From JACDBE01 sp051002015 (GTDB taxonomy: Bacteria > Actinomycetota > Acidimicrobiia > Spongiisociales > UBA5794): DNA of 6,084 bases. Numbering within the stretch: the stretch's first letter is position 1; each line of letters begins with the position of its first letter. Below are positions 1-4,863 of the stretch, in pieces. Under the pieces are notes generated by a model. It was not told where the DNA came from and did not search any database. It saw only the letters and a list, made by a program, of their open reading frames with translations. The stretch covers positions 1 to 6,084 of the forward strand of contig JBPCMS010000101.1 of the NCBI GenBank assembly GCA_051002015.1, written 5' to 3'. Made by a program: the position numbers and the translations under genes.

Positions 1-1356
1 GTGTCGCCCGCAGTGCGCAGCGCCGTTGGGGGGCCCCCCCCCCTCTTCTGGCCCCCCTCCGCCCATGGTCACCACCGACGCCGGCTGTGGAACCAGGGCG
101 GGCCAGTACACCACCTGCGGCGATTCCCCACCGGGCGGCTCGGTGAGGAGGAAGCCGGGATAGGTGGCCAGCGCCAGCTCGACGGCAGCATTGGAGAACC
201 GCCTCCCCACCCGCGCCGCATCCGGATCGGCGACGGTGACCCTCAGCATGGCGAACGACGCCTCGTGCGAGCCGGGGTCGGGGTGATCGGTCCTCATCAG
301 CCGGACGTCCACCGAGCCGAACGTGTCCGGCGCACCCACCCGGGTCCACAGCGCCTCGAGGGCGACCGCCGCCTTGGCCTCGACGTCGAGACCCGGGATC
401 ACGAACGTCACCGCGTTGCGGAACCCGGCCAAGGCGGTCGCCGCCACCTTGGTGGTCGACGGGGCGGGTTCGCCGGCAACGCCGCTGATGCGCACCCGGT
501 CGGGGCCGTCGTCGGTGAGCTCCACCGTGTCCAGCCTTGCCACCACGTCGGGGTTGAGGTAGCGGGGGCCGCCGACCTCGTACAGCAGCTGGGCGGTCAC
601 CGTCTCAACGGTGACCATGCCACCGGTGCCGGGATGCTTGGTGATCACCGCCGACCCATCCTCCTCGATCTCGGCGATGGGGAAACCGACACGGGCGAGA
701 CCGGGCACCTCGGTGAAGAAGCTGAAGTTGCCGCCGGTCGCCTGGGCCCCGCACTCGATGACGTGCCCGGCGACCACGGCTCCGGCCAGACGGTCCCAGT
801 CGTGCCGGTCCCAGCCGAACCGCCATGCCGCCGGTCCCACCACCAGCGAGGCGTCCGCCACCCGTCCGGTGACCACGACGTCGGCACCGTCGGCCAGAGC
901 CCTGGCGATCCCCCACCCGCCCAGGTAGGCGTTGGCGGTGAGCGGGGTGACCCCCCGGTCGGCCATCAGCTCGCCGGTGACGACGTGGCCCAGCTCGGAC
1001 GCCACGGAACGCATGTCGTCCCCGGTGACGGTTGCTACCCGCACCGTCACCCCCAGGTGCTCGGCCAGACCGACGACGCCACCGGCAAGGCCATCGGGAT
1101 CGAGCCCTCCGGCGTTGGTCACCACCCGGATCCCCCGGTCGACGCAGGTGACGAGCACGTCGCCCAGATGGTCGAGGAAGGTGGGCACGAAGCCGGCGTC
1201 GGGGGACCGCATCCGGTGCCGGGCCAGGATCGCCATGGTGAGCTCGGCCAGGTAGTCGCCGGTGAGGACGTCGATAGGCCCGCCCTCCACCATCTCCCTG
1301 GCGGCGGTGCGGCGGTCACCGAAGAAGCCCGAGCAGTTGGCGATCCGGATACCCAT
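1..1356 (-). CDS. AtuA-family (DUF1446, acyclic terpene utilization-like) protein, 3' end outside window
   Basis: This frame is open from the ATG at 1356 to the left edge, 452 codons without a stop, so the C-terminus is missing. The translation begins MGIRIANCSGFFGDRRTAAR and carries the family landmarks in order: GDYLAELTMAILARHRM (about residues 33-49), a VVTNAGGLDPDG stretch (about 82-93), TANAYLGGWGIA, VVTGRVADASLVVGP, GHVIECGAQATGGNFSFF and HPGTGGMVTVETV. These strongly match the DUF1446/AtuA family. In Pseudomonas, atuA lies in the citronellol/geraniol catabolic cluster, but its biochemical role is not settled, and nothing nearby here is a terpene gene, so the substrate is unknown. A GTG lies directly upstream in frame (1357-1359) and could be the real start; a -10-like box 5-8 bases away suggests a leaderless message. 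The last 20 codons before the edge are Gly/Pro-rich and may be an interdomain linker or an unreliable G/C run. Confidence 0.88.
   Translation of the reverse strand, partial: MGIRIANCSGFFGDRRTAAREMVEGGPIDVLTGDYLAELTMAILARHRMRSPDAGFVPTFLDHLGDVLVTCVDRGIRVVTNAGGLDPDGLAGGVVGLAEHLGVTVRVATVTGDDMRSVASELGHVVTGELMADRGVTPLTANAYLGGWGIARALADGADVVVTGRVADASLVVGPAAWRFGWDRHDWDRLAGAVVAGHVIECGAQATGGNFSFFTEVPGLARVGFPIAEIEEDGSAVITKHPGTGGMVTVETVTAQLLYEVGGPRYLNPDVVARLDTVELTDDGPDRVRISGVAGEPAPSTTKVAATALAGFRNAVTFVIPGLDVEAKAAVALEALWTRVGAPDTFGSVDVRLMRTDHPDPGSHEASFAMLRVTVADPDAARVGRRFSNAAVELALATYPGFLLTEPPGGESPQVVYWPALVPQPASVVTMGGGGPEEGGGPPNGAAHCGRH
28..43. repeat. G6C10 homopolymer block near the left edge
   Basis: Six G followed by ten C, including a self-complementary 12-base core (28-39), fall in the last codons of the AtuA-family frame that are visible. 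The encoded stretch is a low-complexity Gly/Pro tail unlike the well-conserved protein before it. Runs like this are prone to length errors in sequencing and to slippage in vivo, so the reading frame to the left of this block should be treated with caution. Confidence 0.6.
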
Positions 1357-1364
1357 CACGCCTG

Positions 1365-1370
1365 ATTATC
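1365..1370 (-). promoter_or_regulatory. Probable -10 box for the AtuA-family gene
   Basis: On the minus strand this reads GATAAT, five of six matches to TATAAT, in an otherwise GC-rich stretch. It lies 5 bases before the in-frame GTG (1359) and 8 before the ATG (1356), and no Shine-Dalgarno sequence is present. That spacing fits a leaderless or nearly leaderless transcript. The gene therefore probably has its own promoter although it lies only 37 bases after the stop of the gene upstream on the same strand. Confidence 0.5.
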
Positions 1371-1393
1371 CCCGACGCCGAGAACCGGGGGGC

Positions 1394-1912
1394 TCAGCCG
1401 GCGCGCCGGGCCACGAAGGTCTGGTTGAGCCTCCAGCTCGGCCCGTCAATCGATTCCTCGTTGCGCCAGAGGAACGACGTCGGGGTGATGTCCGAGAACA
1501 CCCACCGGGTCTCGAGGCCGCCCTCGATACGACCCTCGAGGACGATCTCGGCGCCGATCGGGCGTGCCGTGAACGGGCGGACGATCCGCCGCACCGGACC
1601 TATCCATGTCGACCGCCACGCCTCGATCGACTCGTCGTAGAATCGCACGCTCATGCCGTGCTCGTAGGGCGTTTGATCGGTGGCCGATCGACTGGGGCAT
1701 ATCCAGATGTCGGCGACCGCTCGACCGCCCAGGACCCAACCGAAGTGCCACTCCCCGGAAAGGGTGACGCCGCCACCGTCGGCGTCGTAGTTGGTCACCT
1801 CGAGGACCCAGGACCCGACGAACTGCCCGAAGAGCCCGAGGCGATCCGCCAACTCGGGATCGGGGCCGGAGGAGCGCAGCGCCTCGATGAATGCATCGTC
1901 GTCACCGGTCAC
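1394..1912 (-). CDS. Conserved DUF1579-like small protein (172 aa)
   Basis: The chosen start is a GTG at 1912, because GGAGG (minus strand, 1917-1921) lies 4 bases upstream; the longer frame starting at 2014 would overlap the divergent gene. The protein is soluble, with no signal peptide or membrane segment. Around residues 22-65 it reads LGLFGQFVGSWVLEV, then a GEWHFGWVLGGRAVADIWI stretch; later parts include RFYDESIEAWRSTWIGP and, near the end, SDITPTSFLWRNEESIDG. This spacing of Trp/Gly-rich strands resembles DUF1579-type proteins, which are predicted lipocalin-like beta barrels of no known reaction. The family call rests on recalled sequence patterns and is moderate; function is unknown. 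The AtuA-family gene follows 37 bases downstream on the same strand, so read-through transcription is possible. Confidence 0.75.
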   Translation of the reverse strand: MTGDDDAFIEALRSSGPDPELADRLGLFGQFVGSWVLEVTNYDADGGGVTLSGEWHFGWVLGGRAVADIWICPSRSATDQTPYEHGMSVRFYDESIEAWRSTWIGPVRRIVRPFTARPIGAEIVLEGRIEGGLETRWVFSDITPTSFLWRNEESIDGPSWRLNQTFVARRAG

Positions 1913-1930
1913 ATCGCCTCCCGGAACCCA

Positions 1931-1936
1931 AGCGTA
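1931..1936 (-). promoter_or_regulatory. Candidate -10 box for the DUF1579-like gene
   Basis: The minus strand reads TACGCT, a TANNNT match. Transcription starting about 7 bases downstream would give a short leader of roughly 12 bases that still includes the GGAGG Shine-Dalgarno sequence before GTG 1912. No convincing -35 box is seen. Confidence 0.35.
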
Positions 1937-1947
1937 GGCTCGCTCCC

Positions 1948-1977
1948 TTGCCGGTAGGTCATCGGGGTTGGTAGCCT
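1948..1977 (+). promoter_or_regulatory. Candidate promoter of the PAQR gene, leaderless
   Basis: TTGCCG (1948-1953), an 18-base spacer and TAGCCT (1972-1977) are followed by exactly 6 bases and then the ATG at 1984. There is no Shine-Dalgarno sequence. The geometry predicts a transcript beginning at or within a base of the start codon. It lies in the 71-base spacer shared with the divergent DUF1579-like gene, so the two promoters overlap face to face. Confidence 0.5.
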
Positions 1978-1983
1978 CGGCCG

Positions 1984-2670
1984 ATGCCAAACCCGGTCCC
2001 CGACCTCCCGGCACACGAGCGCATGACGCTCGGTCGCATGCTCAACCCGGTGCGGGGGATGATGGATGCCGCCGCCGCCATGCTGGCTCTGATAGGGGGC
2101 GCCGTCCTGTTCGTCAGGGCACCGTCGCCCACCACCCGGATGGCCGTCCTCGTCTTCGCCCTCGGGATGGTCGGCCTCTACACGACCAGCTCGCTGTACC
2201 ACTCGATCCCCTGGTCGGAGCGGTGGAAACGCCGGATGCAGCGCACCGATCACTCGATGATCTTCGTGCTCATCGCCGCCAGCTACACCCCGGTCGCCGT
2301 GCTCACCACCGATGGGTGGACCACGGTCGCCATGCTGATGATCGCCTGGGGGGTCACCGCCGTCGGGGTCGGCCAGCAGATCTTCTCCCGGGCACAGCGC
2401 CACTGGCTCGGTATCGCCATGATGACCACCCTCGGCTGGATCGGGTTGATCATGCTGCCGTCGGTGGCCGAGACCGCCGGGTGGAGCGCGGTCGCCCTTC
2501 TGGTCGGTGGTGGGGTGCTCTATACCGGGGGGATGGTGATGTTGGTCACCAGACGGCCCCGGCTGTGGCCGCGGGTGTTCTCGTACCACGAGGCGTTCCA
2601 TGTCCTCGTCGTGGCCGCATCTGCCCTCCACTTCGCAACGGTCTACCGCAGCCTGGCGCTGGTGTCCTGA
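1984..2670 (+). CDS. Hemolysin III / PAQR-family membrane protein (228 aa)
   Basis: A seven-helix integral membrane protein of normal family length. The hallmark residues are all present: SSLYH at 69-73, Asp89 (in RTDHSMIF), SYTP at 100-103, and the last-helix YHEAFH at 201-206 followed by His216. In PAQR proteins one His from the S-x-x-YH motif, an Asp about 16-17 residues later and an HxxxH pair form a metal-binding, hydrolase-like site; here these would be His73, Asp89, His202 and His206. Bacterial members are usually annotated hemolysin III, but haemolysis is rarely shown and a membrane-homeostasis or ceramidase-like role is more likely from eukaryotic relatives. Start 1984 is chosen because a -10 box ends 6 bases before it; Met14 is an alternative. 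It is divergent from the DUF1579-like gene and convergent with the cupin-like gene. Confidence 0.92.
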   Translation: MPNPVPDLPAHERMTLGRMLNPVRGMMDAAAAMLALIGGAVLFVRAPSPTTRMAVLVFALGMVGLYTTSSLYHSIPWSERWKRRMQRTDHSMIFVLIAASYTPVAVLTTDGWTTVAMLMIAWGVTAVGVGQQIFSRAQRHWLGIAMMTTLGWIGLIMLPSVAETAGWSAVALLVGGGVLYTGGMVMLVTRRPRLWPRVFSYHEAFHVLVVAASALHFATVYRSLALVS

Positions 2671-2682
2671 GCGGCGGTCAGG
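2666..2682. terminator. Small inverted repeat spanning both convergent stop codons
   Basis: CCTGA (2666-2670) and TCAGG (2678-2682) are perfect inverted repeats around a 7-base GC-only loop. Each arm contains the stop codon of one of the two convergent genes. The stem is only 5 base pairs and lacks a U-tract, so terminator function in either direction is only a possibility. Confidence 0.25.
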
Positions 2683-2935
2683 CTTCCCCCGCCGGAACCT
2701 GGAGGAGCAGGAGACGTACCCGTGCGGTCTCCTCGCCGGTCCGGAACTCGATGTCGCCGGTGATCCCCACGTACAACTTGTCGGCGGATGCGGCGGCGTA
2801 CGGCGGATTGTCGGCACCGATCGGCACCGCCACCTCGGCGATCGAAAGCCGCTCGAACCCGTCCGGGGTCATGTTGCGGACCATCAGATGGCCGAACTGA
2901 AACGGGGCGGCGTCCTCATAGCGATGTAGTTCCAC
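2678..2935 (-). CDS. Short cupin-like protein (85 aa), probably C-terminally truncated
   Basis: The start is a GTG at 2935 with GGAGGA (2939-2944) 3 bases upstream, a better choice than the longer in-frame Met codons that run into the divergent promoter. The protein opens MELHRYEDAAPFQFGHLMVR; residues 30-65 (SIAEVAVPIGADNPPYAAAS, then ADKLYVGITGDIEF) follow the cupin motif 1 pattern of the group with DKLYVV-like strands. The usual metal-binding HxH is replaced by Tyr-Ala-Ala. After Val73 it reads RLLLLQVPAGEA and stops, where a full cupin would continue with GD, PxG, H and N of motif 2 and two more strands. About 30-40 residues seem to be missing. It could be an inactive remnant, a reduced stand-alone fold, or an in-frame deletion. 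The Shine-Dalgarno sequence and clean codon use suggest it is still translated. The stop lies 7 bases from the PAQR stop. Confidence 0.7.
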   Translation of the reverse strand: MELHRYEDAAPFQFGHLMVRNMTPDGFERLSIAEVAVPIGADNPPYAAASADKLYVGITGDIEFRTGEETARVRLLLLQVPAGEA

Positions 2936-2937
2936 GG

Positions 2938-2949
2938 GTCCTCCAGGAC
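2938..2949. repeat. 12-base palindrome over the cupin Shine-Dalgarno sequence
   Basis: GTCCT and AGGAC are perfect inverted repeats separated by two bases. The palindrome contains the whole GGAGGA ribosome site of the cupin-like gene on the minus strand. It could be an operator half or a small hairpin masking the ribosome site; chance is also possible at this GC content. Confidence 0.3.
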
Positions 2950-2952
2950 GGG

Positions 2953-2958
2953 ACTCTA
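2953..2958 (-). promoter_or_regulatory. Candidate -10 box for the cupin-like gene
   Basis: The minus strand reads TAGAGT, a TANNNT match. A start about 7 bases later would fall inside the 12-base palindrome and give a leader of about 11-12 bases with the GGAGGA site retained. Confidence 0.35.
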
Positions 2959-2986
2959 TCGGCCCTCCCAGGGTGGCCCCTCCCCG

Positions 2987-3015
2987 TCGAGACCCCGGGG
3001 ACGGACCGTTACCCT
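2987..3015 (+). promoter_or_regulatory. Candidate promoter of the leader ORF and exporter, leaderless
   Basis: TCGAGA (2987-2992, four of six matches to TTGACA), a 17-base spacer and TACCCT (3010-3015) are followed by 6 bases and then ATG 3022. The spacing repeats that seen before the PAQR gene (TAGCCT, 6 bases, ATG). The first AUG of the message would be that of the leader ORF, not of the exporter. Confidence 0.45.
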
Positions 3016-3021
3016 CGGTCG

Positions 3022-3078
3022 ATGCCTCGGACCTCCCGCCCTCCTGATGCCGCCCGGTCCGGTCGGGCCCGGTCATGA
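3022..3078 (+). CDS. Putative 18-aa leader peptide coupled to the exporter
   Basis: The ATG at 3022 opens an 18-codon frame, MPRTSRPPDAARSGRARS, which ends in a TGA at 3076-3078. That stop overlaps the exporter start in the sequence ATGA (3075-3078), the classic layout for translational coupling by termination and reinitiation. A TACCCT box ends 6 bases before the leader ATG, so the leader would be the leaderless first cistron. The peptide has five arginines, four coded by CGG, and three prolines, with no hydrophobic segment. The exporter itself has no Shine-Dalgarno sequence, which supports coupling. The peptide may act only by being translated. Chance occurrence cannot be excluded. Confidence 0.45.
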   Translation: MPRTSRPPDAARSGRARS

Positions 3079-4007
3079 CGACGGCGCCCACCGCCCCAAC
3101 CATCGACCGGACCCGGCTGCTGGTTGTCCTGGCGCTGGCGACCGTCTACGTGGTGTGGGGATCGACCTACCTGGGTCTGCGCTTCCTGGTCGAGGAGATG
3201 CCCGCCCTGATCGGCAACGGGATCCGCTTCACCCTGGCCGGGTTCATTCTGCTGGTGATGGCGCGGCGCTCGGGCACACCCATGCCCACCCGGCGCCAGT
3301 GGATCGGTGCCACCCAGGTGGGCGGGCTGCTCCTGGTGGGCGGGGTCGGTCTGGTGGCGATCGCCGAATCGCTCGGGGTCGGCTCGGGTTTGGCGGCGAC
3401 CGCCGTCGCCGTCATGCCGGTGTGGGCGGCGCTGTGGGCGGGGTTGTTCGGGTCGTGGCCAACCGGCCGCGAGTGGATCGGGTTGGCGCTCGGGTTGACC
3501 GGCGTTGTCATCCTCACTGGCGAAGGGGACTTCCAGGGGAACGCCGCCGGGGTGGCATTGGTCATCGTCGCCCCGGTGTCGTGGGCCTTCGGATCGGTGT
3601 GGAGCGGGAGGATCGCCATGCCGACGGGACTGATGTCGAGCGCCGCCCAGATGCTCGCCGCCGCCCCGATCCTGGTATTGATCGGGCTGGTCAGGGGCGA
3701 GCGCTTCGAGCAGGCCCCCGCCCTCTCCGGGTGGCTGGCGCTGATCTACCTCGCCACCTTCGGCTCCGCCCTCGCCTTCAGCGCCTACACCTACCTGCTG
3801 CAGAACGTGCGTCCCACCCTGGCCACCAGCTACGCATACGTCAACCCCGTGGTCGCCGTGCTCCTGGGGATCTGGCTCGCCGGCGAGCGGTTGTCGGGTC
3901 ATGCGTGGGTCGCCCTCCCGATCATCCTCGCCGGGGTGGCCATGGTTGCCGGCGCCAGGGGACAGCCCCACGCCGAAGCATCCGGCGAGTGCACCGCCAC
4001 CACCTGA
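3075..4007 (+). CDS. yedA: DMT-superfamily exporter, YedA type (EamA domains, 310 aa)
   Basis: An inner-membrane transporter with ten predicted helices in two EamA repeats, about residues 16-148 and 159-292, of normal length. The similarity to Escherichia coli YedA is visible along its length: WGSTY at 28-32, VAIAESLGVGSGLAATAVAV around 94-113, SWAFGSVWSGRI at 169-180, MPTGLMSSAAQMLAAAP at 182-198, and NVRPTLATSYAYVNPVVAVL at 244-263 followed by GERLS. Members of this family export metabolites or drugs in exchange for protons; the substrate is not known and cannot be read from sequence. ATG 3075 is the first start in the frame and aligns with the family N-terminus, with a short polar Thr/Ala/Pro lead. 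No Shine-Dalgarno sequence precedes it; instead it overlaps the stop of an upstream 18-codon ORF. It is divergent from the cupin-like gene. The symbol is by similarity; orthology is not proven. Confidence 0.92.
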   Translation: MTTAPTAPTIDRTRLLVVLALATVYVVWGSTYLGLRFLVEEMPALIGNGIRFTLAGFILLVMARRSGTPMPTRRQWIGATQVGGLLLVGGVGLVAIAESLGVGSGLAATAVAVMPVWAALWAGLFGSWPTGREWIGLALGLTGVVILTGEGDFQGNAAGVALVIVAPVSWAFGSVWSGRIAMPTGLMSSAAQMLAAAPILVLIGLVRGERFEQAPALSGWLALIYLATFGSALAFSAYTYLLQNVRPTLATSYAYVNPVVAVLLGIWLAGERLSGHAWVALPIILAGVAMVAGARGQPHAEASGECTATT

Positions 4008-4147
4008 GCGATCGGGTCGGCGCCCTGCCTCCCCGGGACTCACGAGGACGCCAGGATGCCGAGGATCAGCCCCAGACGAAGGTGACCCGTCCCCATGGCG
4101 GCGGACTCCGAGAAGGGTGTGGCTGAGTAGATCGACGGTGGCGGCGC
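4008..4147. other. Convergent intergenic gap with a weak 18-codon minus-strand ORF
   Basis: These 140 bases separate the stops of the exporter and the four-helix membrane protein. I see no convincing terminator; small palindromes such as TCCCCGGGA (4030-4038) are too short to call. On the minus strand an ORF at 4096-4040 would give MGTGHLRLGLILGILASS, hydrophobic like the end of a membrane helix, with GGAG 9 bases upstream. It is in the same frame as, and downstream of, the neighbouring membrane gene. It could be a micro-protein, a gene remnant or chance; support is poor. Confidence 0.3.
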
Positions 4148-4585
4148 TCAGGCACCGACACCGCCGGTCGGGGCCCGGGGCGTCCGGAGCAGGCCGAAGC
4201 CGAGGGTCACCAGACCGGCGACGAGGACGACGGCACCCGCCGGTGCCATCCAGATGAGGGCGTTGGGTTGCGTCGAAGCAGGTGTCGGCACCGAGAGGAA
4301 GAACGCCACGGGCAGGGCCACGGCGGCCACCGGTACCGAGTGTCGGGCGAACGACCTCGCCCGCTCGCCGAGCGCGGTCTGATCGACGTAACGCAGGGTC
4401 ACCAGCGACAGGAGCAAGAGCACGCCGGCGTGGGCATGGCCGGCGCGCCACAGGTCCTGGCGCAACGCGTTCTCCTGGTACGTCGGGTCGTTGACCAGCA
4501 TGCCAAGCAGGCTGACTCCCCCGATGATCACCGTCGGATACAGGACCAGCAGGATTCCTGCCAGCCGCCGTGAGGGCCAGGACAT
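4148..4585 (-). CDS. Four-helix membrane protein of unknown function (145 aa)
   Basis: The ATG at 4585 is strongly supported by GGAGGT (4593-4598) with a 7-base spacing, the best ribosome site in the window; longer in-frame starts would run into repeat-bearing spacer. Predicted membrane segments lie at about residues 8-30, 50-67, 84-100 and 110-134. The first loop (NDPTYQENALRQDLWRAGHA) is polar and leads into a GHAHAG motif at 49-54, where His50 and His52 sit at the mouth of helix 2; such paired histidines could bind a metal or haem, but this is only a guess. I do not recognise the family. There is no signal peptide other than the first helix. It converges with the exporter gene and is divergent from the small cysteine protein, so it is likely a single-gene transcript. 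Confidence 0.8.
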   Translation of the reverse strand: MSWPSRRLAGILLVLYPTVIIGGVSLLGMLVNDPTYQENALRQDLWRAGHAHAGVLLLLSLVTLRYVDQTALGERARSFARHSVPVAAVALPVAFFLSVPTPASTQPNALIWMAPAGAVVLVAGLVTLGFGLLRTPRAPTGGVGA

Positions 4586-4621
4586 CGTCTCCACCTCCGC
4601 CACAGATAGCGTTTTCGTGTT

Positions 4622-4632
4622 GGCTCCGAGCC
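4622..4632. promoter_or_regulatory. Palindrome upstream of the four-helix membrane gene
   Basis: GGCTC-C-GAGCC is a perfect 11-base palindrome centred 42 bases before the ATG of the membrane gene, about where a -35 region or operator would lie. An AT-richer patch (4608-4619) between it and the ribosome site may hold the -10 element, but no clear TANNNT is present. Confidence 0.3.
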
Positions 4633-4680
4633 CATGCGGTTGCTCACCGTGCGCCATCGGTCGGCTCCGTGTGGCGGCTC

Positions 4681-4705
4681 GGTCCAGACCATTGGTCAGA
4701 TCTGG
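4681..4705. promoter_or_regulatory. Clustered dyad symmetry, operator-like
   Basis: Three GGTC/GACC half-sites alternate at 4681-4684, 4687-4690 and 4694-4697, forming the overlapping palindromes GGTC-CA-GACC and GACCA-T-TGGTC. An adjoining CAGATCTG palindrome (4697-4704) and an outer CCAGA/TCTGG pair (4684-4688, 4701-4705) extend the symmetry. Such nested dyads in a divergent spacer resemble a repressor-binding site, but no regulator gene is present in the window. Confidence 0.35.
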
Positions 4706-4725
4706 AGCGGACCCGGAGCAGACGG

Positions 4726-4820
4726 GCGGCCTCCTCGCGCGCCAGCGTGTCGCCTGCCACCCGGCACCAAAGAACCCTACGAACCTGCGGCCTCCCGGCG
4801 CGCCAGCGTGTCGCCCGCCA
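4726..4820. repeat. 34-base direct repeat, two copies 61 bases apart
   Basis: Copy 1 is at 4726-4759 and copy 2 at 4787-4820; they match at 31 of 34 positions, both beginning GCGGCCTCC and sharing the core GCGCGCCAGCGTGTCGCC apart from one changed base next to it. The 27 bases between them are not clearly repeated. Copy 2 carries an 8-base GGCGCGCC palindrome (4797-4804). Both lie in the divergent spacer, upstream of the small cysteine protein. They could be regulator-binding repeats or a local duplication. On the minus strand each copy can be read as AGDTLAR-x-EAA, but in different frames, so this is not a surviving protein repeat. Confidence 0.8.
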
Positions 4821-4850
4821 GCGGAACGGGAATCTGTCACACCCGGCCGA

Positions 4851-4856
4851 TACGTT
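4851..4856 (+). promoter_or_regulatory. Candidate -10 box for the small cysteine protein, leaderless
   Basis: TACGTT is a TANNNT match ending 7 bases before ATG 4864, with no Shine-Dalgarno sequence. The first codons (ATG ATG AAG AAC CAA) are unusually AT-rich for this window, which suits ribosome entry at an unstructured 5' end. No clear -35 box is seen. Confidence 0.45.
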
Positions 4857-4863
4857 GTCGAAC

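Noticed and set aside
1..1365. 454-codon plus-strand ORF opposite the AtuA-family gene
   Set aside because: Its product is a Gly/His/Arg/Pro-rich sequence with no recognisable domain; the minus strand in the same interval encodes a clear AtuA-family protein. Long antisense ORFs are expected in GC-rich genes.
1..1912. A terpene-degradation operon around the AtuA-family gene
   Set aside because: The only same-strand neighbour is a DUF1579-like protein; no carboxylase, hydratase or acyl-CoA enzyme of the citronellol/geraniol pathway is in the window, so the family name alone does not establish the pathway.
1394..2014. Longer 206-residue form of the DUF1579-like protein from ATG 2014
   Set aside because: It would overlap the PAQR gene start and its promoter, and the extra 34 residues lack family-like sequence; GTG 1912 has GGAGG at a usable distance.
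1909..2817. 302-codon minus-strand ORF across the PAQR gene
   Set aside because: Composition is typical of an antisense shadow (His/Gly/Asp/Pro-rich) and the plus strand carries all PAQR motifs.
2678..3103. Longer 141-residue form of the cupin-like protein
   Set aside because: The extension runs through the divergent promoter, the leader ORF and the exporter start, and is low complexity; GTG 2935 has a strong GGAGGA site.
3009..4451. 480-codon minus-strand ORF across the exporter and the following gap
   Set aside because: Low-complexity Arg/Pro/Gly/Asp/His-rich product antisense to the clear YedA-type exporter and continuing over part of another gene in a different frame; a GC-driven shadow.
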